A DNA stretch of 13,533 nt. Origin: FEN-727 sp036508635 (GTDB taxonomy: Bacteria; Actinomycetota; Geothermincolia; Fen-727; Anoxymicrobiaceae). Below, one piece after another: positions 13,253 through 13,533 of this stretch (positions are counted from its first letter, which is position 1; each line of letters begins with the position of its first letter). The stretch is taken from contig DATCGY010000006.1 of assembly GCA_036508635.1 (NCBI GenBank), forward strand, positions 1 through 13,533, in the 5' to 3' direction. The notes beneath the pieces were generated by a model. The model was not told where the DNA came from, made no database searches, and saw nothing but the letters and a program-made list of their open reading frames with translations. The position numbers and the translations under genes are program-made.

Positions 13253-13533
13253 ATGGCGAAGTCGGACTGTCCAGGATGCAGATTACCGTTCTACTTCAGG
13301 TTCATCGTGAAGTGGGGCGACAACGGGACCATCGGCATGGGTCCCAATCCCTCCCAGCGCCTGGTGCTCGTGGAGTCGGAACTTCTGAATGACGTCTATA
13401 GCCGGATCGAAGCCGTGGTCGGCGTCTCGATACGTCATATCGTATTCGAGGCCGAACGTGCTGCCGCCAAGGCGACCATCGACGTCATGATGCCAAAGAG
13501 CGCGCGGTGGCTGGTCAACAACAGGCTTATCAT
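13253..13533 (+). CDS. Unidentified protein with N-terminal CxxC, cut by window edge
   Basis: An open frame of 93 codons runs off the right end. It begins MAKSDCPGCRLPFYFRFIVK, with Cys6/Cys9 forming a CPGC pair that could be half of a zinc site or a redox motif. It continues with NGTIGMGPNPSQRLVLVESE, LLNDVYSRIEAVVGVS and IRHIVFEAERAAAKATIDVM. The alternating hydrophobic pattern suggests a mixed alpha/beta domain. I do not recognise the family. The IVFEAERAAAK helix following an LLNDVYSRIE helix is loosely reminiscent of V4R/4-vinyl-reductase-like sensor domains, but that is only an impression. It lies 143 bases after the GT-C gene, on the same strand, with a strong ribosome-binding site. 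Codon use looks normal for the window. No membrane segment or signal peptide is seen in this part. Confidence 0.7.
   Translation, partial: MAKSDCPGCRLPFYFRFIVKWGDNGTIGMGPNPSQRLVLVESELLNDVYSRIEAVVGVSIRHIVFEAERAAAKATIDVMMPKSARWLVNNRLI

Overview
The window is GC-rich bacterial DNA. It carries a long leftward (minus-strand) run of genes for nucleotide-sugar synthesis and cell-surface glycan assembly, with a small housekeeping block at the upstream end of that run. Several genes start with TTG or GTG, and neighbours often overlap by 1-10 bases. The neighbour trio NIF3 / coiled-coil zinc ribbon / RNase HI and the MptB-like GT-C mannosyltransferase are both familiar from Actinomycetota. A deep-branching actinobacterium is therefore my best guess, but it is an inference from gene content with low to moderate confidence.

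Layout, left to right. Positions 1-281 (minus) hold the N-terminal third or less of a phosphoglucomutase/phosphomannomutase, cut by the window edge. Positions 282-540 are non-coding and hold a perfect 31-bp inverted repeat plus a third related motif; this looks like a REP/MITE-type element and may also act as a terminator. From 3681 down to 541 lie an RMD-like sugar reductase, a GDP-mannose pyrophosphorylase-like nucleotidyltransferase and a GMD-like dehydratase. From 5650 down to 3681 are two GT2 glycosyltransferases of the WbbL/rhamnosyltransferase type. From 8153 down to 5647 are UDP-glucose dehydrogenase, a dolichol-phosphate-mannose-synthase-like GT2 and a four-helix SMR/ArnE-like membrane protein. 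From 10531 down to 8212 are NIF3, zinc ribbon and RNase HI. Positions 11393 to 10662 hold a DedA-family membrane protein. Positions 11394-11600 are a divergent intergenic region. On the plus strand, 11601-13109 encodes a polytopic GT-C mannosyltransferase and 13253 onward encodes an unidentified CxxC protein cut by the right edge.

How the genes fit together (inference). The phosphohexomutase, the pyrophosphorylase and the two SDR enzymes could take mannose-6-phosphate through mannose-1-phosphate and GDP-mannose to a GDP-6-deoxyhexose such as GDP-D-rhamnose. The two WbbL-like GT2 enzymes could use it. Ugd adds UDP-glucuronate. The DPMS-like GT2 would load a sugar onto polyprenyl phosphate, the SMR-like protein would move the lipid-linked sugar across the membrane, and the GT-C enzyme would use it outside. 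DedA proteins have been linked to recycling of undecaprenyl phosphate, which would suit this setting. I see no priming transferase, Wzx/Wzy or ABC exporter here, so the locus is either incomplete in this window or depends on genes elsewhere.

I found no tRNA, rRNA, CRISPR array or transposase gene. Most of the content is recognisable. The least explained parts are the inverted-repeat element at 410-532 and the truncated CxxC protein at the right end.
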